Shown here: positions 25,051 to 35,137 of the stretch, one piece after another
Position numbering within the stretch: position 1 is the first letter of the stretch
Layout: each line of letters opens with the position of its first letter
DNA from: an uncultured Clostridia bacterium
Lineage (GTDB): Bacteria; Bacillota; Clostridia; Christensenellales; Borkfalkiaceae
Length of the DNA: 64,000 bases
Reading direction: 5' to 3'
Assembly (NCBI GenBank): GCA_947631905.1
Contig: CANRND010000006.1
Coordinates: forward strand, 1 to 64,000
Notes under the pieces: generated by a model
What the model saw: the letters and a program-made list of their open reading frames with translations, nothing else
What the model was told of the DNA's origin: nothing
Database searches by the model: none
Translations under genes and position numbers: made by a program

Positions 25051-26052
25051 TCACTTCACCCACTCTTTGAACGCTTTGAACGCCGAGGGCAGAGCGTAAT
25101 TTTCCCGCATTTCTTCGGGCGTGACCCAGAGAAATTGCGGAAAGAACGCTTCCGCTTCGATAAGATACCCCGTCATCTCCCACTCCACATGGGTGAAGAT
25201 GTGTTTCGCCCCTTTTTCGGCGAGAATTTTTCCGTAAGTTGCGGCCGCGTTCTCCGTTCCGTTCGGAAATTCCCACAGCCGCGCCAGAAGCCCCCGCTCT
25301 TCCCGTTGGCGCAGGGCAAATTTCCCCTCTTTTTTCAGAACGTACACAAAAATGCGCTCCGCTTTCCGCGCCTTTTTTTCGCTCCGGACGGGGAACTCCT
25401 CCTCTCTGCCCGCAAGATGCGCGGCGCATATAGTTTGCCACGGGCAAAGCGAACACATCGGCTCCCCGTTGGGCATGCACACGATCGCCCCGAGTTCCAT
25501 GAGCGATTGGCAAAATTCCCCCGCCTCTTTGGGATAAACTTCCCGCAAAAGGCGCGAAAACGCCATACGGGTGGACATTTCGTCGATGTTCCTTTCGTCC
25601 GCAAGCAGACGGGTGAGAACGCGAAGCACGTTTCCGTCTACGGCGGGACAGGGAAGATCGTAGGCGATGGAGCAAATCGCGCCCGCGGTGTAGTCCCCCA
25701 CGCCGGGGAGAGAACGCACCCCCGCAAAGTCGCGCGGGAAGCCCTTTTCCGCGATGAGTTTTGCCGCCTTGTGCAGGTTGCGCGCGCGGGAATAGTAGCC
25801 GAGGCCCTCCCACGCCTTTAACACTTCCTCTTCGGAGGCATTTGCCAACGTTTCGGCATTGGGAAATTTTTCGAGAAAAGCGGTATAGTAGCCCTTTACC
25901 GCTTCGACGCGGGTCTGTTGGAGCATGATCTCGGAGACCCAAATTTTGTATGGGTCGCGCGTACCCCGCCACGGGAGTTCCCGTTTATGAACGCCGTACC
26001 ACTCTAAGAGCGGCGGCACGGCGTTTTTTAATACCTGTATTTCATTTTGCAT
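25051..26052 (-). CDS. mutY: A/G-specific adenine DNA glycosylase
   Basis: A 333-residue base-excision repair enzyme that removes adenine mispaired with 8-oxoguanine. The catalytic Glu motif SEIMLQQTRVE, the helix-hairpin-helix LPGVGDYTAGAI followed by the catalytic Asp of VDGNV, and an iron-sulfur cluster (C...CSLCPWQTIC) are present. The C-terminal third is the NUDIX-like 8-oxoG recognition domain. ATG 26052 was chosen over the GTG at 26094; the upstream site is weak for both. It sits alone between repeats. Confidence 0.95.
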   Translation of the reverse strand: MQNEIQVLKNAVPPLLEWYGVHKRELPWRGTRDPYKIWVSEIMLQQTRVEAVKGYYTAFLEKFPNAETLANASEEEVLKAWEGLGYYSRARNLHKAAKLIAEKGFPRDFAGVRSLPGVGDYTAGAICSIAYDLPCPAVDGNVLRVLTRLLADERNIDEMSTRMAFSRLLREVYPKEAGEFCQSLMELGAIVCMPNGEPMCSLCPWQTICAAHLAGREEEFPVRSEKKARKAERIFVYVLKKEGKFALRQREERGLLARLWEFPNGTENAAATYGKILAEKGAKHIFTHVEWEMTGYLIEAEAFFPQFLWVTPEEMRENYALPSAFKAFKEWVK

Positions 26053-26092
26053 AATGGAAAGTGTTTGCGATGGTGGGTGACGTTCTAAAATC

Positions 26093-26318
26093 ACGTCATT
26101 CCGAGCCTTGTCGAGGAATGGCCTTATTTATAATGCGGACACCCTTCGACTGCGCTACTTCGTCGCTACGCTCCTCGTGCCGCCCTTAGGCAACATAGAA
26201 CGTGCGGGCGGGGCAGGGTGACGTAATTTAGGCGGGGCAGGGTGACATAATTAGAACAAAGGACACCCTCCCCTACCCCTCCCCCGCGCAAAAAGCGCGG
26301 GGGAGGGCAAGAAAATTC
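26093..26318. repeat. Repeat block upstream of mutY
   Basis: A diverged family-1 element (TCATTCCGAGCC...GAGGAATGG) at 26097-26124 and a family-2 hairpin at 26266-26309. A directly repeated phrase GGCGGGGCAGGGTGA occurs at about 26207 and 26231. No gene is seen. Confidence 0.5.
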
Positions 26319-27983
26319 TTAAAACAGTCCCGAGATCACGCCGTTCTCGTCCACGTCGATCTTCTCCGCGGCGGGAACTTTGGGAAGCCCCGGCATCGTC
26401 AGAATATTCCCCGTGAGCGCGACCACAAACCCCGCGCCCGCAGAAATCTTCACCTGCCGCACCGTCACCGTAAAGCCGCGCGGCGCACCGAGCTTTGTTG
26501 CGTCGTCCGAGAAAGAATACTGCGTCTTTGCCATGCAGACGGGAGTATTGCCGAAGCCGAGTTTTTCGAGCCGCGCGATCTCCGCCTCCGCCTCGGGCGT
26601 ATAGGCAACGTCTTTCCCGCCGTAAATTTTGGTGACGATCGCCTCAATCTTCTCCTTGATGGGAAGCGTTTCGTCGTAGCAGAACTTGAAATCGCTCTTC
26701 TCGTTGCAGAGGCGCACGACCTCGCGGGCGAGTTCTTCGCCCCCCTTGCCGCCCTCCGCCCAGACGGTGGAAAGACATACGTTTACGCCGAGTTCTTTAC
26801 AGCGTTCGATGACGAGGGCGATCTCCGCGTCCGTATCGGTGGGGAAGCGGTTGACCGCGACGACCGCGGGCAACCCGTACACGTTTTTGATGTTGGAGAC
26901 GTGGCGCAAAAGGTTGGGAAGCCCCTCTTGAAGCGCCGCGAGATTTTCTGAGGAAAGTTCGGTTTTTGCGGCCCCGCCGTGCATTTTGAGGGCGCGCACC
27001 GTGGCGACAACGACGACCGCGCTCGGCTTTAAGCCCGCAAAGCGGCACTTGATGTCGAGGAATTTCTCCGCGCCGAGGTCCGCGCCGAAGCCCGCCTCGG
27101 TGACAACGTAATCGCCGAGCTTTAACGCCGTTTTGGTGGCTACGACGGAATTGCAACCGTGCGCGATGTTGGCGAACGGCCCGCCGTGTACAAACGCGGG
27201 AGTTCCTTCCAACGTCTGCACAAGGTTGGGTTTTAACGCGTCTTTGAGAAGAGCGCACATTGCCCCCGCCGCTTTGAGGTCGCCCGCCGTAACGGGTTCT
27301 CCCTCTTTGGTATAACCCACGATGATGCGGGAAAGGCGGGCTTTGAGATCGCTCAAAGAAGTGGCAAGGCACAAAACCGCCATGACTTCGCTCGCCACCG
27401 TGATGTCGTAGCCGTCCTTGCGCGGCACGCCGTTCTTGCCGCCGCCGAGGCCGTCCTCGATGAAGCGGAGCTGGCGGTCGTTCATATCCACGCAACGGCG
27501 GAGGGTGATGCGCTCGGGGTCGATCCCGAGTTCATTCCCCTGGAAGATGTGATTGTCGAGCATGGCGCAGAGGAGATTGTTCGCCGCGCCGATCGCGTGG
27601 AAATCTCCCGTGAAATGGAGGTTGATGTCCTCCATCGGCACGACCTGCGCATAGCCGCCGCCCGCAGCTCCCCCCTTTACGCCGAACACAGGGCCGAGAG
27701 AGGGTTCGCGGAGAGCCACGACGACGTTTTTGCCGATGCGGGAAAGCCCGTCCGCAAGGCCGATGGTGGTGGTCGTCTTGCCCTCGCCCGCAGGAGTGGG
27801 CGTGATCGCCGTTACGAGAACGAGCTTACCGTTTTTGCCCGCGCGCTCCATAACGCCGAGCGAGACTTTCGCCTTGTTCTTGCCGTAATACTCGATGTCG
27901 TCCTCCGAAAGGCCTGCCTTTGCCGCGACGTCCCGGATGTGGAGCAGTTTCGCTTCCTGCGCGATTTCAATGTCGGTTTTCAA
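26319..27983 (-). CDS. fhs: Formate-tetrahydrofolate ligase
   Basis: A 554-residue enzyme making 10-formyl-THF from formate, THF and ATP. The P-loop segment [14 protein letters not shown] and the [23 protein letters not shown] and [14 protein letters not shown] motifs are typical. The length is normal. The start codon appears to be TTG at 27983 with GGAGA eight bases upstream. It follows the purine genes, for which it can supply the formyl donor used by PurN and PurH; it may also serve one-carbon metabolism. Confidence 0.97.
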   Translation of the reverse strand: MKTDIEIAQEAKLLHIRDVAAKAGLSEDDIEYYGKNKAKVSLGVMERAGKNGKLVLVTAITPTPAGEGKTTTTIGLADGLSRIGKNVVVALREPSLGPVFGVKGGAAGGGYAQVVPMEDINLHFTGDFHAIGAANNLLCAMLDNHIFQGNELGIDPERITLRRCVDMNDRQLRFIEDGLGGGKNGVPRKDGYDITVASEVMAVLCLATSLSDLKARLSRIIVGYTKEGEPVTAGDLKAAGAMCALLKDALKPNLVQTLEGTPAFVHGGPFANIAHGCNSVVATKTALKLGDYVVTEAGFGADLGAEKFLDIKCRFAGLKPSAVVVVATVRALKMHGGAAKTELSSENLAALQEGLPNLLRHVSNIKNVYGLPAVVAVNRFPTDTDAEIALVIERCKELGVNVCLSTVWAEGGKGGEELAREVVRLCNEKSDFKFCYDETLPIKEKIEAIVTKIYGGKDVAYTPEAEAEIARLEKLGFGNTPVCMAKTQYSFSDDATKLGAPRGFTVTVRQVKISAGAGFVVALTGNILTMPGLPKVPAAEKIDVDENGVISGLF

Positions 27984-28416
27984 TGTATTGTCTCCTGTTA
28001 AGATTTATTGCTGAATAGATGTGGGTAGTAGCTTCCTGCAACCGCACTATCCTTATTTTGTCATTTCGCCCAAGCACAGCGCGTGGAAATCTCAAAATAA
28101 GGTAGAGATTTCTCGACTACGGCTTACGCCTCCGCTCGAAATGACATTTCAGGATACTTCGCGCAGGGCAAAATGACATTTAAGAATACTTGCCTTAGGC
28201 GGAATTTACTTCCGCCGTGGGCGACCCAATTTGCCGCATACCTGCGGCTTATTGTCCGATGAAACGAACGAGAGGACAACTAAGTTAAACCGCGGGTGTA
28301 GGTTTCCTCGTCCGATTCTTTTCCGATGGAATAGTTCGCTTAAAACCTGGGGATACACTCGACTTCGCGCTTCGCGCTCCGCTCGGTATGACAACGAGGA
28401 AAAAAATCGGACGAAA
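27984..28416. repeat. Repeat block between purL and fhs
   Basis: No gene in 433 bases. A family-1 element lies at 28100-28146, a family-4 element (GCCTTAGGCGG...TTTCCTCGTCCGATTCTTTT) at about 28191-28325, and a family-1 variant (ACTCGACTTCGCGC...GGTATGACAA) at about 28356-28394. Confidence 0.6.
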
Positions 28417-31400
28417 TTATTTGAAGTATCTTACCGCGCTTTCGAACAGCTTCATATCGTAGTTGCCGAAGACGTTTTGATACAGTCCCGCGCCCTTGCG
28501 TTCGGCGTGGCCCATTTTGCCGAAAATTCTTCCGTCGGGTGAGAGAATGCCCTCGACTGCCTGCATACTGCCGTTGGGATTAAAGCGCACGTCCATTGTG
28601 GGATTGCCTTTGAGATCGACGTATTGCGTCATGATCTGCCCTTTTGCCGCAAGCTCTTTGATAAGGCCGCTTTCCGCAACAAACTTCCCCTCGCCGTGGG
28701 AAATGGGTACGGAGTACACTTCCCCGACGTTTACGCCCGAAAGCCACGGGGAGTTGACGGAACTCACCCGCACCTGCACGATGCGCGACTGGTGCCGCCC
28801 GATCGTGTTATAGGTGAGCGTGGGACAGTTTTCGTCCGTCTCCACGATCTTTCCGTATGGCACAAGTCCCAATTTGATGAGCGCCTGGAAACCGTTGCAG
28901 ATGCCGCCCATGAGTCCCGAACGGACGTTGAGCAAGCCCTCGACCTCGTACTTCGCTTCTGGGTTGCGGAAGAACGCCGTAATGAACTTCCCCGAGCCGT
29001 CGGGTTCGTCGCCGCCCGAAAAGCCGCCCGGGATGAACACGATCTCCGAGTATTTGCAGAGCTTTGCAAATTCCTCCACCGAACGCGCCACCTCTTCCGC
29101 CGTGTTGTTGCGCACGACGAACACCGTTGCTTTTGCGCCCGCGTCCTCGAACGCTTTCGCCGTATCGTACTCGCAGTTGGTCCCCGGGAACACGGGGATC
29201 AGCACGCGCGGACGGGTATAGCGGACGTCGGGAACGAGAACGCTGCGTCGCGGATAGGTAAACTTTTCCGCCCTTTCCTCGGGTGCGGGAATGTTGCACG
29301 GATACACCGCTTCGAGCTTGTTTTCATAGACCGTTTGCAGTTCCGCAAGGGAAACGCGCTCCCCGCCGCGGGAAATGCAGGCTTCCTGCGTCGTTTCGCC
29401 GAGCGGCGTTCCCGCTTTACAGGGAGCGGAAAGTTCGAGGACAAACGCGCCGTAAGAGTAGCCGAAAATGCGGCCCATGCCGACGGTTTCACGGTATCTG
29501 AACCCGATCCCGTTGCCGAGGCAGGCTTTCAGAACGCCTTCCGCAACGCCGCCGTAGACGGGCGTGAACGCCGAGCAGACTTTCCCCTCCCGCATGAGGC
29601 GGGTGACGGTGGCAAACGTTTCGAGCAGGGAGGACGGCACGGGCAAGCCTGTTTCGTCGTATTCGGGCGCGAGCAGAACGACCTCATGCCCCGCCGCCTT
29701 AAATTCGGACGAGACGACCTTTCCCGTCGTCACAGCAAAGGAGACGAGGGTGGGAGGAACGTCGATGTGTTCGAACGTGCCGCTCATGGAGTCCTTTCCG
29801 CCGATCGCCGCAACTCCGAGGTCGAGTTGCGCTTTGAACGCGCCGAGCAGGGCGGCAAGGGGCTGTCCCCAACGCTTGGGGTCCTTTTGCGGCTTCAAAA
29901 AGTATTCCTGAAAACTCAGATACACATCCCCGAAACTTGCGCCCGTCGCAACGAGTTTGGAGAGGCTCTCCACGACCGCGAGGTAGGCGCCGTGATAGGG
30001 ACTTTTTTCGGCGACGTACGGGTTCCCGCCCCATGACATGTAGGAGACGGTATCCGTATGCCCCTTTTCCACCGAGACGAGGTGTACCATTGCCTGCGGG
30101 GGAGTCATCTGGTATTTGCCGCCGAACGGCATGAGGACGGTCCCCGCGCCGATCGTGGAATCGAACCGCTCCGAAAGCCCGCGCTTACTGCACACGTTGA
30201 GATCGCCCGCGAGCGAAATGTGACCCTGTGTGAAGTTTTCGGGAAGTTCCCTTTGATAATTCCGATATTTTTCGGGCGCGACAAAGACGTGCTTCTCCGC
30301 GCCGTTGCTGTTCAAAAATTCCCGCGAGACGTCCACGATCGTTTTGCCGTTCCACATCATTTTGAGTCGGGGCTTTTTTGTGACGGTCGCAACCACGGTC
30401 GCTTCGAGGTTCTCCTCCGCCGCGAGTTCGATAAAGCGGGAAACTTTCTCCGCCTCCACGACGACCGCCATGCGCTCCTGCGATTCCGAAATGGCAAGCT
30501 CGGTGCCGTCGAGACCGTCGTACTTTTTGGGAACGAGGTCCAAATCGATCTCCAACCCGTCGGCAAGTTCCCCGATCGCCACGGACACGCCGCCCGCGCC
30601 GAAGTCGTTGCAACGCTTGATGAGGAGGGTGGCCTCACGGTTGCGGAAGAGCCGTTGGAGTTTCCGCTCCTCAGGCGCGTTTCCCTTCTGCACTTCCGCG
30701 CCGCAACGCGAAAGAGATTCGAGCGTGTGCGACTTGCTGGAACCCGTCGCGCCGCCGCAGCCGTCTCTGCCCGTCCTGCCGCCGAGCAGGATCACTTTGT
30801 CGCCGGGGGCGGGAACTTCCCTTCTGACGTTCCCGGCGGGAGCCGCCGCGATGACCGCGCCGATTTCGAGCCGCTTTGCGGTGTATCCCTCGTGATAGAT
30901 CTCATCCACCTGCCCCGTGGCAAGCCCGATCTGGTTGCCGTAGGAAGAATAGCCCGCCGCCGCGGTCGTCACGATCTTGCGCTGGGGGAGCTTCCCTTGC
31001 ATCGTCTCCGAAACGGGTTTTAAGGGGTCGCCCGCGCCCGTCACGCGCATTGCGGCATAGACGTAGCTCCTGCCCGAGAGCGGATCGCGGATCGCCCCGC
31101 CGATGCAGGTGGCGGCGCCGCCGAACGGCTCGATCTCCGTGGGATGGTTGTGCGTTTCGTTTTTGAAAAGGAGGAGCCAGTCCTCGTCTTTTCCGTCCAC
31201 GTTTACCTTGATCTTCACCGTGCAGGCGTTGATCTCCTCGCTCTCGTCGAGCTTTTCGAGAAGCCCGCGCTTTTTGAGAACTTTCGCGGCGATCGTACCG
31301 ACGTCCATCAAATTGATCGGCTTTGTGCGGTCCAGCTCCTTGCGGGCCGCAAGATATTCCTCATAAGCGCTTTGCAACAGCCCGTCCTCGAACGAGACGG

Positions 31401-32094
31401 CGTCGATCGTCGTCAAAAAGGTGGTATGGCGACAATGATCGGACCAATAGGTATCGATCATGCGGATCTCGGTGAGAGTGGGATCGCGCCGTTCGCTCTT
31501 AAAATAATTTTGGCAGAACGCAATGTCGTCGCCGTCCATAGCGAGCGCGTATTTTTCGGCAAACTGTATAAGTCCCTCCCTGTCGAGCTGTAAAAACCCG
31601 TGCAGGGTCTCCACTTCGGCGGGGATCGGGTGGGCGAGTTTCAACGTCTCGGGCAGGGAAAAGTCCGTTTCCCTGCTCTCCACGGGGTTGACGACATAGC
31701 GCTTGATCGCGCCGAGTTCTTCCGCGGACACCTTTCCGTACACCGCATAGACTTTCGCCGTGCGCACGAGGGGACGCTTGCCCCTCGATATGAGCTGGAT
31801 GCACTGCGCCGCGCTGTCCGCGCGCTGGTCGAACTGCCCGGGCAAATATTCCACGCAGAACGCCTGCGCGCCCGAAAGGTCGACTTTTTCCGCCGCAACG
31901 TCCATCTGCGGTTCGGAAAATACCGTTTTTACCGCAGTCTGAAAGAGCGCAGGCTCAATGTCCTCCACGTCGTAACGGTTGATCACGCGGATCCTTTCCG
32001 CGTTGATTTCCAAAAATTCCCGAACGTCGCTCAGGAGCTTTGCCGCCTCGTTGTCGAACCCCGCTTTCTTCTCAACGTAAATTCTGTAAACCAT
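28417..32094 (-). CDS. purL: Phosphoribosylformylglycinamidine synthase (full-length)
   Basis: A 1225-residue FGAM synthase, step 4 of purine synthesis, with the glutaminase subunit (PurQ) fused at the C-terminus. The N-terminal region and two AIRS-type ATP-binding halves are present. The amidotransferase domain (about 980-1225) carries the nucleophile in GICNGFQAL and the ISHGEGKF His/Glu. The size resembles the large single-chain type found in many Clostridia rather than the B. subtilis PurS/L/Q set. GGAGCAAGAAT precedes the ATG. It follows purD by 41 bases. Confidence 0.97.
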   Translation of the reverse strand: MVYRIYVEKKAGFDNEAAKLLSDVREFLEINAERIRVINRYDVEDIEPALFQTAVKTVFSEPQMDVAAEKVDLSGAQAFCVEYLPGQFDQRADSAAQCIQLISRGKRPLVRTAKVYAVYGKVSAEELGAIKRYVVNPVESRETDFSLPETLKLAHPIPAEVETLHGFLQLDREGLIQFAEKYALAMDGDDIAFCQNYFKSERRDPTLTEIRMIDTYWSDHCRHTTFLTTIDAVSFEDGLLQSAYEEYLAARKELDRTKPINLMDVGTIAAKVLKKRGLLEKLDESEEINACTVKIKVNVDGKDEDWLLLFKNETHNHPTEIEPFGGAATCIGGAIRDPLSGRSYVYAAMRVTGAGDPLKPVSETMQGKLPQRKIVTTAAAGYSSYGNQIGLATGQVDEIYHEGYTAKRLEIGAVIAAAPAGNVRREVPAPGDKVILLGGRTGRDGCGGATGSSKSHTLESLSRCGAEVQKGNAPEERKLQRLFRNREATLLIKRCNDFGAGGVSVAIGELADGLEIDLDLVPKKYDGLDGTELAISESQERMAVVVEAEKVSRFIELAAEENLEATVVATVTKKPRLKMMWNGKTIVDVSREFLNSNGAEKHVFVAPEKYRNYQRELPENFTQGHISLAGDLNVCSKRGLSERFDSTIGAGTVLMPFGGKYQMTPPQAMVHLVSVEKGHTDTVSYMSWGGNPYVAEKSPYHGAYLAVVESLSKLVATGASFGDVYLSFQEYFLKPQKDPKRWGQPLAALLGAFKAQLDLGVAAIGGKDSMSGTFEHIDVPPTLVSFAVTTGKVVSSEFKAAGHEVVLLAPEYDETGLPVPSSLLETFATVTRLMREGKVCSAFTPVYGGVAEGVLKACLGNGIGFRYRETVGMGRIFGYSYGAFVLELSAPCKAGTPLGETTQEACISRGGERVSLAELQTVYENKLEAVYPCNIPAPEERAEKFTYPRRSVLVPDVRYTRPRVLIPVFPGTNCEYDTAKAFEDAGAKATVFVVRNNTAEEVARSVEEFAKLCKYSEIVFIPGGFSGGDEPDGSGKFITAFFRNPEAKYEVEGLLNVRSGLMGGICNGFQALIKLGLVPYGKIVETDENCPTLTYNTIGRHQSRIVQVRVSSVNSPWLSGVNVGEVYSVPISHGEGKFVAESGLIKELAAKGQIMTQYVDLKGNPTMDVRFNPNGSMQAVEGILSPDGRIFGKMGHAERKGAGLYQNVFGNYDMKLFESAVRYFK

Positions 32095-32135
32095 ATTCTT
32101 GCTCCGTTGTTTTCAAAGACGCTCCGCTTTGCGAG

Positions 32136-33404
32136 TTACTTCAACGCTTTGAGCGCCCGTTTCCCGATGTCGCGCCGCATATAGGCATTCTCGAACCGGA
32201 TGCGGTCCGCAAGCGCATAAGCCTTTTCGACCGCTTGCGCAAGACTTTCCGCCGTCGCCACCGCGCCAAGCACTCTGCCGCCCGACGTGACGAGCTTGCC
32301 GTCCGCGGTCTTCGCGCCCGCAACATAAATTTCCTCCCACGGCTGCATTTCGGGAAGCGATATTTCAAAGCCCGTTTCGTACTTCCGCGGATAGCCGTCG
32401 CTCGCAAGCACCACGCAACAGGCGGCCCCCGAAGAGAACTTCACCATCTCCTCTTTGAGCGTCCCCTCGCGGCACGCCCGCATGATCGTGAGCAGATCGC
32501 TTTCGAGAAGGGGCAACACCACCTGCGTTTCGGGGTCCCCGAAACGGCAGTTATATTCGATAACTTTCGGCCCTTTCGGCGTGAGCATCAAGCCGAAATA
32601 AAGGCAGCCTTTGAACGTCCTCCCCTCCTCTTTCATTGCGCGGACGGTGGGCAGGAAGATGGTTTTCATGCACACGTCTGCGATTTCGGGAGTGTAATAG
32701 GGGTTGGGCGCAACCGTTCCCATGCCGCCCGTGTTGAGTCCCTCGTCGCCGTCGCGGGCGCGCTTATGATCCATAGAAGAGACCATGGGGACCACCGTTT
32801 CGCCGTCGGTAAAGGACAGGACGGAGACCTCGGGACCGATCAGAAATTCCTCCACGAGGACGCGGCTCCCGCTCTCGCCGAAAATTTTATCCACCATCAT
32901 CTCGCGGACGGCTTTTTCTGCTTCCGCAAGATCGCCTGCAATGATTGCGCCCTTGCCGAGCGCAAGCCCGTCCGCCTTGACAACGACGGGATATTCGCAC
33001 TTTTTCAGATAGGCAAGCGCGGACGCGGGGTCGGAAAAAGTTTGCGCTTCCGCCGTGGGAATGCCGTACTTTTGCATGAGCTGTTTGGAAAAAACCTTAC
33101 TTCCCTCGATGATCGCCGCGTTTGCGCGCGGGCCGAAGCAGGGAACGCCGATCTCTTCGAGCCTGTCCACAAGGCCCATGCAGAGCGGATCGTCGGGCGT
33201 GACGACGGCAAAATCGGGCCTATGCTCCTCGGCAAAGGCGACGATACTTTCAAGGTCGGTCGCCTTTATGGGGAAGCATTCCGCGTCGTGCGCAATGCCG
33301 CCGTTTCCGGGCAAGCACCAGACTTTCTCCACCGTTTTGTTCTTTTTCAGCGCTTTTACGACGGCGTGTTCTCTTCCGCCGCCCCCGATCACGAGAATGT
33401 TCAT
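32136..33404 (-). CDS. purD: Phosphoribosylamine-glycine ligase
   Basis: A 422-residue ATP-grasp enzyme for step 2 of purine synthesis. The N-terminal MNILVIGGGGREHAVV, the KADGLALGKGA segment and the EYNCRFGDPETQ motif are diagnostic. GGAGCATGG precedes the ATG. It lies between purH (543 bases upstream, filled with repeats) and purL. Confidence 0.97.
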   Translation of the reverse strand: MNILVIGGGGREHAVVKALKKNKTVEKVWCLPGNGGIAHDAECFPIKATDLESIVAFAEEHRPDFAVVTPDDPLCMGLVDRLEEIGVPCFGPRANAAIIEGSKVFSKQLMQKYGIPTAEAQTFSDPASALAYLKKCEYPVVVKADGLALGKGAIIAGDLAEAEKAVREMMVDKIFGESGSRVLVEEFLIGPEVSVLSFTDGETVVPMVSSMDHKRARDGDEGLNTGGMGTVAPNPYYTPEIADVCMKTIFLPTVRAMKEEGRTFKGCLYFGLMLTPKGPKVIEYNCRFGDPETQVVLPLLESDLLTIMRACREGTLKEEMVKFSSGAACCVVLASDGYPRKYETGFEISLPEMQPWEEIYVAGAKTADGKLVTSGGRVLGAVATAESLAQAVEKAYALADRIRFENAYMRRDIGKRALKALK

Positions 33405-33947
33405 TCCATGCTCCTTTTTCGTGTGTTATATGTGGGCTACCCCCTCCCCTACCCCTCCCCCGCTACGCGAGGGCGGGCAAGATTAGCTGTTCCCAACTTA
33501 CTGCGCGTTGGAAAACCACGCTGTTCCATAAGTGTATAAAACAAGGTGGAGATTTCTCGACAAGCTCGAAATGACAATTTTAGAACAGCTTCAATAGTTT
33601 CCAAATCGCTTGCCTTAGGCGGAATTTATTTCCGCCGTGGGCGACTCAATTTGGCAATTACTTTTGCCTTCTTGTCCGATGAAACGAAGAAGAGGACAAA
33701 TAGGTTAAAACATCAAGGAAAGTTTCCTCGCACAATTCTTTTCGAAGCCGTAGGCGAGCAAAGAATTGCGCAAAACCTAAAATTACTGCGCGGAGCAGGG
33801 TTCCCCTGCGGCAGCGCACACAATCTGCCGCACACTTACGGCTTATTGTCCGTCAAGGCGACGAAGAGGACAAGCAAATTAAGACGCCAATGCACGTTTC
33901 CTCACGGAAAAAGATTTTGCGAAGCAAAAGATTTTTCGTGAACTCTT
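33405..33947. repeat. Repeat block between purH and purD
   Basis: No gene in 543 bases. A family-2 palindrome is at 33437-33480, a family-1 element at 33542-33577, a family-4 element at about 33608-33745 and a second partial family-4 copy at about 33808-33943. The last 47 bases of that copy (33897-33943) are identical to 61211-61257. Confidence 0.7.
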
Positions 33948-35132
33948 TCAGTGATGAAACAGCCTCATCCCCGTAAAGCACATGACCATGTTGCGCTTGT
34001 CCGCCGCCTCGATCACGAGGTCGTCGCGCACCGAGCCGCCCGGCTCCGCCACATAGGTAACGCCGCTCTTTGCCGCCCGCTCGATGTTGTCCGCAAACGG
34101 GAAAAACGCGTCGCTCCCGAGCGAAACGCCCGTGATGGTTTTGAGATACTCCGCTTTCTCCTCGTGGGAGAACGGTTCGGGCCGCACGGCAAAATTTTGC
34201 CGCCATACGCCGTCCCCCGTCACCTCTTCGGGATCGTCCGAGAGATACAGATCGATGATGTTGTTTTTTTCGGGTCTGCCGACCCCCTCCGCAAATTGCA
34301 GGGAAAGCACCTTTTCGTGCTGGCGGAGATGCCAAAGATCCGCCTTTTGCGCGGCAAGCCGCGTGCAATGGATGCGGGACTGCTGGCCCGCGCCCACGCC
34401 GATAGCCTGCCCGTCCGTAGCAAAGCACACCGAATTGCTCTGCGTATATTTCAGCGTGATGAGCGAGATGATGAGATCGACCGCTTTCTCTTCGGGCAGT
34501 TCCTTATTGGCCGTGACGATATTGCCGAGCAGTGTCCTGTCGATCTTGAAGTTGTTTCTGCCCTGCTCGAACGTGACGCCGAACACCTGCTTGCGCTCGG
34601 TCTCGTCGGGAACATAGTCGGGGTCGATCTTTATGATGTTATACGCTCCCTTGCGCTTTCCTTTGAGAATTTCGAGCGCCTTGGGGGAATAGGCGGGCGC
34701 GATGATCCCGTCCGACACCTCGCGGGCGACGATCCGCGCCGTCACCTCGTCGCACTCGTCGGAAAGGGCGATAAAGTCGCCGAACGAGGACATCCTGTCC
34801 GTTCCCCTTGCTCTTGCATAGGCGCAGGCGAGCGGAGAATCGTCCAACCCCTCCACGTCGTCCACAAAACAGGACTTTTTGAGAGCGGGGGAAAGTTGTT
34901 TGCCGATCGCCGCCGAGGTGGGCGAAACGTGTTTGAAACTCGTCGCCGCAACAAAGCCCGTGCTTTGCTTGATCTCCTTGACGAGCTGCCACGCGTTGAA
35001 CGCGTCGAGAAAGTTGATATATCCCGGTCTGCCGTTCAAAATTTCAACGGGCAGGTCCGAGCCGTCCGCCATGTAGATACGGGCGGGCTTTTGGTTGGGG
35101 TTGCATCCGTATTTCAGTTCAAATTCCCGCAT
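33948..35132 (-). CDS. purH: Stand-alone AICAR transformylase (PurH-type, no cyclohydrolase domain)
   Basis: A 394-residue protein covering only the AICAR formyltransferase part of PurH; bifunctional PurH is about 510-530 residues and has an N-terminal MGS-like IMP cyclohydrolase domain, which is absent. The catalytic Lys-His pair is in SFKHVSPTSAA, and SRIHCTRLAAQKAD is also conserved. It formylates AICAR to FAICAR, the ring being closed by the PurO-like enzyme encoded directly upstream. ATG 35132 is preferred over the GTG at 35141 because AGAGGTG, which contains the purO stop, lies at a good distance. Confidence 0.93.
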   Translation of the reverse strand: MREFELKYGCNPNQKPARIYMADGSDLPVEILNGRPGYINFLDAFNAWQLVKEIKQSTGFVAATSFKHVSPTSAAIGKQLSPALKKSCFVDDVEGLDDSPLACAYARARGTDRMSSFGDFIALSDECDEVTARIVAREVSDGIIAPAYSPKALEILKGKRKGAYNIIKIDPDYVPDETERKQVFGVTFEQGRNNFKIDRTLLGNIVTANKELPEEKAVDLIISLITLKYTQSNSVCFATDGQAIGVGAGQQSRIHCTRLAAQKADLWHLRQHEKVLSLQFAEGVGRPEKNNIIDLYLSDDPEEVTGDGVWRQNFAVRPEPFSHEEKAEYLKTITGVSLGSDAFFPFADNIERAAKSGVTYVAEPGGSVRDDLVIEAADKRNMVMCFTGMRLFHH

Positions 35133-35137
35133 TGTTT

